Assembly (NCBI GenBank): GCA_027943245.1
Contig: JANDJZ010001001.1
Location: forward strand, 1 to 14,101
Direction of reading: 5' to 3'
Origin: Acanthamoeba sp. SK_2022b
Taxonomy: Eukaryota > Discosea > Longamoebia > Acanthamoebidae
DNA: 14,101 nucleotides
The notes under the pieces are model-generated. The model was not told where the DNA came from. It did no database searches and saw nothing but the letters and a program-made list of their open reading frames with translations. The first letter of the stretch is position 1. Each line of letters opens with the position of its first letter. A program made the translations under genes and the position numbers. Shown piece by piece: positions 1 to 6,949 of the stretch.

Positions 1-1313
1 ACCTTGCCGGGGCGTGTTTCCTCGCGCAGGGCCTTGACCTTGTCGCTCAGGCCGGCCCAGGGCTGCAGGCCGTACTGGCTGCGCATGGTGTTGAGCAGCG
101 TGGCGATCTGATCGTCGCTGAGGTTGTGGCGGAAGGCGGGCATGGTGCCCAGCTGCGGGCGCGCCGGTTGCGTGATGCCGTTGAGCACCACATGGATGGC
201 GTTGGTCGGCGAGTCGCTGTACAGGTTGGTGTTCAGCGACAGCTGGGGACGCACGCCGAAGCTGCTGCCGGCCAGCACGCCGCTGGGGTCGGCGCGGTGG
301 CAGGCCATGCAGGCGCCCTGGTACAGGCGGTAGCCCTGGGCGTCGACCGGCAGCTTGGCAACCTCGGTCTTTTCCTTCACCAGGGCCTGGGCGTCCCCTG
401 CGCCAGCGGCGTCTGCCACAGGCTTGCGGTACGACATCAGGTAGGTGGCCATGGCGTTGATGTCCTCGGCCGACTGGTGGGACAGGCCTTCGATCACGGG
501 CGCCATGGGGCCGGCGGCCACGCCGTGGCGCTCCGAGAAACCGGTCTGCATGTAGCGGACCAGGTCCTCGCGCGTCCAGGGCAGCGGAGCCACGGCCTTG
601 TCGTTGAGCGCGGGCGCATCCCAGCCGTCGATGAAGGCGCCGGCCAGGTGGTCGGCACCCTTTTTCTCGGCGCCGAACTGGTTGCGCGGCGAGTGGCAGG
701 CGGCGCAGTGGCCCAGGCCTTCGACCAGGTAGGCGCCGCGAATCCACTCGCCCGACTGGTTGGCGGGCGCGGGCTGCTCGCCCGGCTCCAGGTACAGCGC
801 ATTCCACAGGGCCAGCCCACGGCGCACGTTGAACGGGAAGTTCAGCGCGGTCTTGGGTGCCTCGTTGGAGACAGCCGGCTCGGTCATCAGGAAGGCGTAC
901 AGCGCCTTCATGTCCTCGTCGGTCACGCGGGTGAATGCCGTGTACGGGAAGGCCGGGTACAGGTAGTTGCCCTCGCGGTCCACGCCATGGCGCATGGCGC
1001 GCTCGAAGGCCTCGTACGACCAGCGGCCGATGCCGGTTTCGGCATCGGGCGTGTTGGTTGGTAGATGGTGCCGAAGGGACTGGGCATATTAACCAGGCCG
1101 CCGTTGCTGGCCGCCCGGTGCCGTGTGGCAGACCGCGCAGTCGCCCATGTGCGCCAGGCGGCGCCCCTGGTCGATCTGCTGCTGGCTGAATTCCTGCACC
1201 GGGATCTGCTGCAGGGGCGCGATCTCGCTGCGGCCCGTGGCCAGCCAGAAGGCGGCGCCGGCCACGGCGGCCAGGCCGACCACGCCGAGGGTGATTTTCT
1301 TGAGTGTGTGCAT
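1..1313 (-). pseudogene. triheme cytochrome c subunit, frame-disrupted, 3' end outside window
   Basis: Membrane-anchored periplasmic cytochrome c that would take electrons from the molybdenum dehydrogenase encoded just upstream. The ATG at 1313 follows a good ribosome site (GGAGG) and lies 17 bases after the large-subunit stop. Residues about 5-25 form a hydrophobic signal/anchor. Three CxxCH haem motifs are visible: CAVCH (1125-1139, residues 59-63), CAACH (693-707) and CMACH (297-311), the usual count and spacing for alcohol/aldehyde dehydrogenase cytochrome subunits of about 430 residues. The gene runs off the left edge near its expected C-terminus. Oddity: after the first haem the frame moves by one near 1105-1110, reads family-like sequence (NGGL, PFGTIY) to about 1061, then returns to the original frame (TNTPDAETGIGRW). 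Between these points the original frame contains a TAA at 1089-1091, so as written translation stops after 74 residues. The family call is firm. Whether the break is real or a sequence error cannot be decided here. Confidence 0.8.
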
Positions 1314-1330
1314 GTTCCGGTCCTCCGCTC

Positions 1331-3636
1331 TCAGTTCTGTGCCTTGTCGGCCGGGGCTGCATCGGCAGCCTTTGCCTTGAGTGCGGCCAGCACGCGTGCC
1401 GGGGTGAACGGCACTTCGCGCAGGCGCACGCCGGTGGCGTCGAACACGGCGTTGGAGACAGCGGCGGCGCTGGGCACGGAGGCCGATTCGCCCGCGCCCA
1501 TGGGGTCTTCGCCGGGGCGCTCGACCAGTTGCACGTCGATCTCGGGCAGCTCGTCAAAGCGCAGGATGGGGTAGCCGCCCCAGTCCAGCGAGGTCACGCC
1601 CTTGCTGTCGAAGGTCACGTACTCCTTGAGCACGCGGCTGGTGGACTGGATGATGTTGCCGTGCACCTGGTGGCGCACGCCGGCCGGGTTGACCATCTCG
1701 CCGCAGTCATGGGCCACGAAGACCTTGTCCACCTTGATCACGCCGGTCTCGCGGTCCACGGTCACGTCGCAGATCCAGGTGGCCCAGGCCGCGCCGTATC
1801 CAGGGAACTTGCTGTGGTAGTAGCGGGCATAGGCAAAGCCGCGGCCCTTGACCAGGCGCTGGTCGGCCGGCGCGGGGTTGCGGTGGGCCGGGCCATCCTG
1901 CCAGCCGGCCTGCTTGTGCGCAGCGTGCGTCAGCGCCACGGCGCGCGGGTCCTTCAGGTAGCGCAGGCGGTAGGCCAGCGGGTCTTCACCGGCCAGGTAG
2001 GCACATTCGTCGATCCAGCACTCATGGGCAAAGACGTTGGGCAGGGCCGAGACGCCGCGCATCCACGAAGCGCGCACGATGGGCGCCGCATCCTGCGAGA
2101 CCACGCGCATCTTGGGGTACTCGTACTGCGGGATGGCCGTACGGTCACCCATCTGCAGCACCTTGGACTTGTTGGGCACCTTGCCCGTCAGGATCAGGGC
2201 CAGGGCTGCCGCGTCGTTGGACGGGTAGCAGGTCTTGAGCTCATAGCCCAGCACGGCATGGTTCTCGTCCAGGCCGCCGCGCACGCGGATCAATTGGCCC
2301 GTGCCCTTGGGCTCCCAGGCGGCTTCCTGCTCGCGCATCAGCTGCACGCGCACCGGGCGGCCCACGGCCTGCGACAGCAGCACGGCGTCGGATGCCACGT
2401 CGTCCGCGCAATTGCGGCCATAGCAGCCCGAGGCTTCCAGGCGCGTCACATTGATCTGGTCGGCCGCCATGCCGGTCAGCGTGGCGATGTCCTTGCGCAC
2501 GTCGTGCGGGTTCTGCGATCCGGTCCAGACCTGGATCTGGCTGGCGGACACCTCGGCCACGGCGCAGGACGGGCCGATGGAGGCATGCAGGTGGTAGGGC
2601 CAGACGTAGTCGGCCTCGATCACCTTCTTGGCGCCCGAGAAGGCCTCGTCAATGCCCGCGTCCTCGCGCAGCATGCGGTCGGTCTTCTCGTGCTTGACCA
2701 GGGTGTCGTGCATGGCGTTCAGCGACAGGTCGGGCACGCCGGCCCAGTCCTTCCACTTCACCTCCAGCTGGCGCATGGCGGCAATGGCCTGCTCTTCGCG
2801 CTCGGCCACGATGCCCACGAAATCGCCCTGCACCACCACCTTGACGATGCCCGGCAGATGAGCGACGGACTGTTCGTTCACCGAAATCAGGCTGCCGCCC
2901 AGCGGCGCCGACGCATCGCGCACCGCCATAGGCGGGCGCACTACACGCGGCCGTGCAGCATGCCCGGCACGCGCACAATATCGTGCATTACAGGCCAGCG
3001 CGCCCAGCACCTGGCCGGAATGTCCACGCGCTGCACGGACTTGCCGATGTAGTTGAAACCGCCGGTGCGCAGCGGCACTTCCTTGTCCAGCGCAATGTTC
3101 AGGTCCTGGCCCTGGGCCAGTTCGCCGTAGCCGATGCGTCGCCCGCCCTTGGCCACCACCGCGCCCTTGGACGTGGTCAGTGCGGACACGGGCTGCTGCA
3201 GCTTCTCGGCAGCCAGGCCCAGCAGCAGCTGGCGCACCTGCGCGGCGGCCTTGCGCATGGGGATGGCATCCACCTGGATGGTGTTGCTGGCAATGGTCGG
3301 GCCCTGGTTGGGCGTGCGGCCCGTGTGGCCCAGAACCATGGTGATGCGTTCGAACTCCACATCGAGCTCATCGGCCACCAGCTGCGCCAGCGAGGTGCGG
3401 ATGCCCGTGCCCAGGTCCACGTGGCCGTGGTAGGCCGTGACGCTGCCGTCCGCGCCAATGGCGATGAAGCTGCTCACCCGGTCAATGGGGGGAATGGGGA
3501 AGGCGCCGGCCACGGCGGGCGCCGTACCCGTGCTTTCAGCCACCAGGCCAGCGGCCGCCACCGAGCTGACCATGACCATGCCGCCCAGCTTGAGCAGGTT
3601 GCGGCGCGTCAGTTGAAGGGGGTTGGATGCACTCAT
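1331..3636 (-). pseudogene. molybdopterin-binding large subunit, isoquinoline 1-oxidoreductase/aldehyde dehydrogenase type, frameshifted
   Basis: Large catalytic subunit of a xanthine-dehydrogenase-superfamily hydroxylase that oxidises aldehydes or N-heteroaromatics. The exact substrate is not readable. The ATG at 3636 overlaps the small-subunit stop by four bases. Residues 10-16 (TRRNLLK) followed by a hydrophobic stretch form a Tat signal, so the folded cofactor-loaded enzyme would be exported with its partner. The middle part has molybdopterin-site features (EASGCYGRN, WMRGVSALPN). Near the C-terminus MGAGESASVP holds the presumed catalytic glutamate, codon 1487-1489. Total length of about 768 codons fits the family. 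Oddity: frame 1 ends at a TAG at 2941-2943 after HGRV, while the family continues (VVRPPM) in another frame that stays open to the TGA at 1331. A further compensating pair of shifts seems likely at about 2985-3022, where PA(K)VLG and MHDI lie in different frames. As written the product is truncated at about one third. The family call is firm. Confidence 0.82.
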
Positions 3637-4220
3637 GCTGCACCTCCCTGGGCGATCAGCACGCGGGCGCGAGCAGCCGCACGCATGATTTCCACATGCG
3701 TGCCGCAGCGGCACAGGTGGCCGGACAGGGCCTGGGTGACTTCCTCGTCGGTGGCCGTGGGCTTGTGGTCGAACAAGGCCACCAGGGCCATGACCATGCC
3801 GTTGGTGCAGTAGCCGCACTGGGCGGCCTGCTCGTCAATGAAAGCCTGCTGCACGGGGTGCAGTCGGTAGACGGCCTTGCCCTGTGCATCGGCTGCGGGC
3901 TTGCCGGCAGGCATCCCCGGCACGGCGGCCGGATGGGCTGCTTCCCAGTCACGCGCCACGCGGGCGTGCTCGGCCTGGGTCGCATCCTGGGACAGGCCTT
4001 CCAGCGTCGTGACCTTCATGCCCTGGACCACGCTCACGGGAACGGAGCAGGAGCGGGCCACCTTGCCGTCGATCAGCACGGCGCATGCGCCGCATTCGCC
4101 CAGGCCGCAGCCGAACTTGGGACCGTTGAGCTGCATGTCGTTGCGCAGCACATAAAGCAGCGGCGTCTCAGGGCTCACGCCCTGGATCTCGACCTCTTGT
4201 TGGTTGAGAGTGAATTTCAT
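3633..4220 (-). CDS. (2Fe-2S)-binding small subunit of periplasmic molybdenum hydroxylase
   Basis: Electron-transfer subunit carrying two 2Fe-2S clusters, partner of the large subunit next to it. The plant-ferredoxin-type N-terminal cluster is held by C38, C43, C46 and C58 (FGCGLGECGAC then C12 further on). The C-terminal cluster is held by C135, C138, C170 and C172 (CGYC, CRC). The protein has 195 residues, longer than the about 150-160 common in this family, because of an Ala/Pro-rich insert at about residues 80-118 between the two domains. Start chosen at the ATG at 4220, where the family-like MKFTLN begins. An in-frame upstream start 13 codons earlier would add a Cys-rich tail without family character. 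The ribosome site is weak (AAGG about 10 bases upstream). The stop overlaps the large-subunit start (ATGA), which suggests translational coupling. This is the first gene of the operon and appears intact. It lacks its own signal peptide, as expected if it is exported together with the Tat-tagged large subunit. Confidence 0.9.
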   Translation of the reverse strand: MKFTLNQQEVEIQGVSPETPLLYVLRNDMQLNGPKFGCGLGECGACAVLIDGKVARSCSVPVSVVQGMKVTTLEGLSQDATQAEHARVARDWEAAHPAAVPGMPAGKPAADAQGKAVYRLHPVQQAFIDEQAAQCGYCTNGMVMALVALFDHKPTATDEEVTQALSGHLCRCGTHVEIMRAAARARVLIAQGGAA

Positions 4221-4224
4221 CGTA

Positions 4225-4257
4225 TGCAAACCTTGTGGTTGACAACAGGTGCAAACC
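4225..4257. repeat. 8-bp direct repeat TGCAAACC, two copies 25 bases apart
   Basis: TGCAAACC occurs at 4225-4232 and 4250-4257, just upstream of the small-subunit start. Read in the gene's direction it is GGTTTGCA. A third copy lies at 5528-5535 near the -35 position of the H-NS-family gene. The position and spacing suit an operator, but no known regulator site was recognised. Confidence 0.4.
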
Positions 4258-4307
4258 ATAGGTGCGCACTGAAAAATCAGGCGTCAGGCACGCCGCAGCA
4301 GGGCCCG

Positions 4308-4339
4308 AAAAAGAAAGCCCACCGCCGGCGGGGTGGGCT
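4308..4339 (-). terminator. intrinsic terminator or leader attenuator, minus strand
   Basis: An 8-bp GC-rich stem AGCCCACC/GGTGGGCT (4316-4323 with 4332-4339) has a loop that is itself GC-rich. On the minus strand it is followed directly by TTCTTTTT (4308-4315). It lies about 90 bases in front of the small-subunit start and points towards that gene. It therefore either ends a minus-strand transcript from 4340-4849 or acts as an attenuator in the operon leader. Confidence 0.7.
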
Positions 4340-4849
4340 ATTTCACGTGGTTTTTAGAGGCAAGTCGGATGGCTGGCTGCCTGTTGTATGCAAACGATTC
4401 TATGCCTCGCACTTGCTCGCCGCTGCCAGCGTGCTGCCATCCCGGCACCCGCACAGACTGCAGATTTCCGTGGCTTTTTATGCACAAGACCAAACTCATC
4501 CATCGGAAATATCCACGAAAGCACAGCGCCGCAGGCTGATCAGTGAGCCTGCACCAAGAGCGAAAAGGAGTGCACCACCGCAGTGCACAGGAGGGCAGGA
4601 CACGCTGCAGCAATTTCCGTCCGGATCTTTCAGCCATGCACGGCCGGGCATAGAGATCGCAGCCCGTCCAGGCGTTCAACGCGTCGGCTCGAAAATCACA
4701 CCAACCCAGCAAAACACTCGGCTTTTACCTGCATCAAATTCCAGTGAGAACGCTTGAAATTCACGAATGCATCATGCGCAGCGCCTGCAAAACACCTGCT
4801 CGTCTGCAGGATCGGCACCACGCAAGGCTGCTGGCTGCCACCCCAAGCA
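4340..4849. other. long stretch without a recognisable gene
   Basis: No protein family was recognised in any frame. A minus-strand reading frame of 124 codons (4338-4712) ends exactly at the terminator, but it is rich in Cys, Trp and rare codons (AGA, AGG, CGA, ATA) and lacks a ribosome site, so it is not called. Small inverted repeats are present, for example CAGGCT...AGCCTG at 4532-4551, GTGCAC twice at 4570-4588, and a 5-bp stem CCTGC/GCAGG at 4795-4810 that could weakly terminate the 4850-5137 gene. A TAGAAT on the minus strand (4397-4402) may be a -10 box but has no convincing -35 partner. A small RNA ending at 4308 cannot be excluded. Confidence 0.4.
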
Positions 4850-5137
4850 TCAGCGGGTGCCCGGTGTGATCTGGATCGTGCCAAGGCCCGAATCCATGGC
4901 CACACGCCGCCGGGGAGTCAGCCAATGCACCCACAGCCCCCAAAGCCACCCCAGCGCAAACACGCAGGCCAAGGCCAACATGCCCCAGCGCCCGGCAGAC
5001 AGCGCGCTATAAATCCAATACGGCATGCCCCCCAGGCCGAAGAGGCAGGCCCATCGCCGAAGCGCGGCGGAACGGGATTGGGACAGCCAGACGGCAAGGG
5101 CTGCGGGGAGTGCGAAGGCGATCTGATCGATGCTCAT
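4850..5137 (-). CDS. small three-helix inner-membrane protein with an SOS-type promoter
   Basis: Not recognised as a named family. The 95-residue protein is strongly hydrophobic, with three predicted membrane helices at about residues 5-20, 29-47 and 50-73, a short basic segment between helices 1 and 2 (SRSAALRR), and a basic then polar tail (TPRRR). The layout, with a Pro in helix 2 (GMPYWIYSA) and an aromatic-rich third helix (WLWGLW), resembles small PQ-loop/SemiSWEET-like or PnuC-like hypothetical proteins found in chromosomes and phages. This is a resemblance only. The ATG at 5137 is preferred because longer starts (to 5359) add a non-membrane Cys/Arg-rich segment and would put the LexA box inside the coding region. 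No Shine-Dalgarno sequence precedes 5137, and the putative -10 box lies so close that the message may be leaderless. It stands alone, with no co-directional neighbour within 500 bases downstream. SOS control is inferred from the box at 5148-5167. Confidence 0.65.
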   Translation of the reverse strand: MSIDQIAFALPAALAVWLSQSRSAALRRWACLFGLGGMPYWIYSALSAGRWGMLALACVFALGWLWGLWVHWLTPRRRVAMDSGLGTIQITPGTR

Positions 5138-5143
5138 GACTGC

Positions 5144-5167
5144 ATCATACTGTACAAATAAACAGCA
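5144..5167 (-). promoter_or_regulatory. LexA (SOS) box with overlapping -10 promoter element
   Basis: The plus strand 5148-5167 reads TACTGTACAAATAAACAGCA, that is CTGT-N8-ACAG with an AT-rich core. It matches the Escherichia coli LexA consensus (TACTGT(AT)4ACAGTA) at 16 of 20 positions. On the minus strand it is followed at once by TATGAT (5149-5144), a good -10 box, and seven bases later by the ATG of the 4850-5137 gene. LexA bound here would cover the -10/-35 spacer. The -35 is poor. LexA of betaproteobacteria uses a very similar palindrome (known for the family). Confidence 0.68.
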
Positions 5168-5529
5168 TTGCACAGAAAAATCCAGACGCTTGCACAAGGC
5201 ACGTCGACGGGACGGCCACACCCTCTGATTTGTTCGCATCTCATCTGGCAAGCAGCGTACAGACTGGACTTGAAGGATTCCGAATCCGCACCGGAGTTTG
5301 GGTAAATCGCGGCCCTTGCATCGCTCAATACCAGCACCGCCGGCCAAGAACCAGGTCACGGCTTATCCAGTTCCGCCCAGCCCGAAAGCGAGGGTGCACA
5401 GGATTTTGAAAACTCGCAGAACATACAGCGCCATACTGCGCAACGGCTCTTTACCCAAGGTTTACCTGGCAGTTTGAACGCATTCGGGACGGGCAATGGT
5501 GGTCATAGGGGGAAATAATCGAAAGCATG
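5168..5529. other. intergenic region between divergent membrane-protein and H-NS genes
   Basis: About 360 bases with no supportable gene. Minus-strand frames here are 5' extensions of the membrane-protein frame or short and without family character. A 9-base inverted pair (TTGGGTAAA at 5298-5306, TTTACCCAA at 5450-5458) is within chance expectation. The region probably holds upstream regulatory DNA for the H-NS-family gene. Confidence 0.4.
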
Positions 5530-5589
5530 CAAACCGGTTCTTAAAAAACAGTTAATATTCGCGCTTCAATCCATGAAAGGCAAACTACC
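5530..5589 (+). promoter_or_regulatory. probable promoter and leader of the H-NS-family gene
   Basis: TAATAT at 5553-5558 in an AT-rich patch is a fair -10 box. No TTGACA-like -35 lies at 16-18 bases; the TGCAAACC repeat sits there instead. The start point would fall near 5565. The leader carries AAAGG at 5576-5580, nine bases before the GTG. That ribosome site lies inside a six-codon mini-frame (ATG 5573 to TGA 5593) whose stop overlaps the GTG start. Confidence 0.4.
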
Positions 5590-5865
5590 GTGAGCAACAC
5601 ATACAAAGAACTTCTGGCGCAGCGCGAAGCACTTGAGGCCCAGATCCAGACAGCACGCAAGCAAGAAGTCAGTGATGTGATCGCCAAGATTCGCGGTCTG
5701 GTTCAGGATTACGGCCTGACAGCCGACGACATTTTCACGGCACGCCGCGCCTCCTCCACCGTGGCCCCCAAGTTCCGCAATCCAGAGACAGGTGACACCT
5801 GGACCGGACGCGGCAAGCCGCCCGCCTGGATCAAGGACAAGGATCGCGCCCAGTTCGCCATCTGA
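5590..5865 (+). CDS. H-NS-family nucleoid-associated DNA-binding protein
   Basis: Small xenogeneic-silencer-type protein that binds AT-rich DNA and oligomerises on it. The 91 residues show the family layout: an N-terminal coiled coil (about 3-48, NTYKELLAQREALEAQI) for dimerisation, a basic linker, and a C-terminal DNA-binding domain (about 60-91) with the signature TWTGRGKPPAWI around residues 70-81. The length is typical of the short betaproteobacterial relatives. The start is GTG at 5590, because the family-like MSNTYKELL begins there and AAAGG stands nine bases upstream. The upstream ATG at 5573 is in another frame and closes at once. The gene is monocistronic, with a strong terminator 29 bases after the stop. 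Its place beside a low-GC signalling block is suggestive, since such proteins often silence acquired AT-rich DNA and H-NS is known to interact with Rcs-type regulation in enterobacteria. A functional link here is inference. Confidence 0.92.
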   Translation: MSNTYKELLAQREALEAQIQTARKQEVSDVIAKIRGLVQDYGLTADDIFTARRASSTVAPKFRNPETGDTWTGRGKPPAWIKDKDRAQFAI

Positions 5866-5893
5866 AGCCCTGGATAAACGCCTCCATGAAAAC

Positions 5894-5920
5894 AGCCTGC
5901 AGTCACTTGCAGGCTTTTTT
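5894..5920 (+). terminator. intrinsic terminator of the H-NS-family gene
   Basis: Perfect 8-bp stem AGCCTGCA/TGCAGGCT (5894-5901 with 5908-5915), loop of six bases, followed by a T run reaching 5920. It lies 29 bases after the stop codon. Confidence 0.92.
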
Positions 5921-6133
5921 CATTCTGGCCCCACCTGGAACGTGCACCTGAATTGGCGTGCCTGCACTTCTGCAGGGCGGCATTGCCCTGGCCTGGCCCC
6001 GTGCAATTGCGGCAAGCACGCGCACATGCCCTTAGACATGCACTGTGGATGGATGCCGTGGTTCAATCAGTCGGCCTGATCTGCATCTTGAAATTTCTCG
6101 CTGTAGAGACCGGCCCCCGACGTTCGGCCTTCC

Positions 6134-6922
6134 ATGACAAAACAGATCTCCGCCCCGGACAGTGCCCCCACCGCACGCCGTCCTGACAAGCTACCGACCG
6201 CCTTTGGAACGACACCTGTCGCAGATGCACTCTTGCGGCCCCATCTGCCATTTTCAGGACAGCAGATTCTGTTCATCTCGTCATGCGACGATCAGCATAC
6301 CCATCTGCTCCCTTTGCTCAAGGAGTGGGGTTTGGTGACCACGGCATGCCGCCATCCCACCGCGATTCGCCAGGATCGGCTACAGAAGTTCCACGTTGTC
6401 GTGCTATGCGGGCCGAAGACTTCATGGAATGCCAAGGACGAAAACCGCCTGGTGGCAGGAGCGGCACGCATCATCGAATGTGAAGCCAGCCATCCCATGC
6501 AGCCCAGAGTGATCAATGCCCGCATCATCGCGGTATCCTGGCATTCACCGCAGGGGATTTTTGATGCGCTGACGATGGCGATCCATTCAACGCATGCCAA
6601 CCCCGACAGCCTCCTGCCGACTGACGAAGTCGTCCATTTCGAGAAAATTGCGCCACCCATCAGAAATGCCTTCCTGGAATCTGCGCGCTCTTCTCTGGCA
6701 ACCATCAAATCCAGCCCAAACTGCAAAGATGTGCAAAGAGAGCTTCACAACCTGTCTGGCTCACTGAGATTCTTTGATCTGGTCGAGTTGTCAATACGGT
6801 GCGCCGACCTGGAAAGCCGCATGGGCCATGATGGGCTGGCATATCACAGACATTCGCTCTCGCTGCTGGAGCTCCAGCTTGAAGCAGTCATCCAGGACAT
6901 ACAGGCACTGAAGGCGGAATGA
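6134..6922 (+). CDS. stand-alone phosphotransfer protein: degenerate receiver-like domain plus HPt domain
   Basis: The 262-residue soluble protein lacks a membrane segment and a kinase core. Residues about 40-152 resemble a receiver fold as found in the C-terminal part of hybrid kinases (GQQILFISSCDD..LLKEWGL..FHVVVLCG). The position where the phosphorylated Asp should end strand 3 reads LCGP, so the domain is probably inactive. Residues about 170-260 are helical and carry LHNLSGSLRFFDLVELSIRC, an HPt-like motif with H205 as the candidate phosphate acceptor; the usual Lys after it is replaced (HNLSG instead of HxLKG). The architecture recalls the C-terminal end of RcsD or of a BvgS-type kinase cut loose. 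The ATG at 6134 is the only plausible start, since an in-frame stop lies at 6104-6106. No Shine-Dalgarno sequence is visible. The gene converges on RR1 with seven bases between stops, so it probably serves the same phosphorelay. The HPt assignment is moderately sure, the receiver-like part less so. Confidence 0.65.
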   Translation: MTKQISAPDSAPTARRPDKLPTAFGTTPVADALLRPHLPFSGQQILFISSCDDQHTHLLPLLKEWGLVTTACRHPTAIRQDRLQKFHVVVLCGPKTSWNAKDENRLVAGAARIIECEASHPMQPRVINARIIAVSWHSPQGIFDALTMAIHSTHANPDSLLPTDEVVHFEKIAPPIRNAFLESARSSLATIKSSPNCKDVQRELHNLSGSLRFFDLVELSIRCADLESRMGHDGLAYHRHSLSLLELQLEAVIQDIQALKAE

Positions 6923-6927
6923 ACATG

Positions 6928-6949
6928 CATCATTGAGATCTCGATGATG
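6928..6949. repeat. 22-bp near-perfect palindrome at the convergent gene ends
   Basis: CATCAT-T-GAGATCTC-G-ATGATG is symmetrical except for one T/G pair that can wobble in RNA. It starts six bases after the HPt-protein stop and covers the last codons of RR1. No T run follows on either strand, so it is at best a weak bidirectional terminator or a stabilising hairpin. Confidence 0.5.

Noticed and set aside
126..1064. Long plus-strand frame of 312 codons
   Set aside because: It is the antisense shadow of the cytochrome c gene, whose three CxxCH motifs lie on the minus strand. The plus-strand product is rich in Gly, His and Val with no family character.
1304..3052. Plus-strand frame of 582 codons opposite the large subunit
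   Set aside because: Shadow frame in GC-rich DNA. The minus strand encodes recognisable molybdopterin-domain motifs.
4338..4712. Minus-strand frame of 124 codons ending at the terminator
   Set aside because: Cys/Trp-rich product, rare codons, no ribosome site and no family. Kept only as a note in the intergenic region.
3627..4757. Plus-strand frame of 376 codons opposite the small subunit and beyond
   Set aside because: Overlaps a certain 2Fe-2S gene on the other strand, and the product has no recognisable domain or ribosome site.
5298..5458. 9-base inverted pair TTGGGTAAA/TTTACCCAA
   Set aside because: About 145 bases apart in a 450-base region; a pair this long is expected by chance with sizeable probability.
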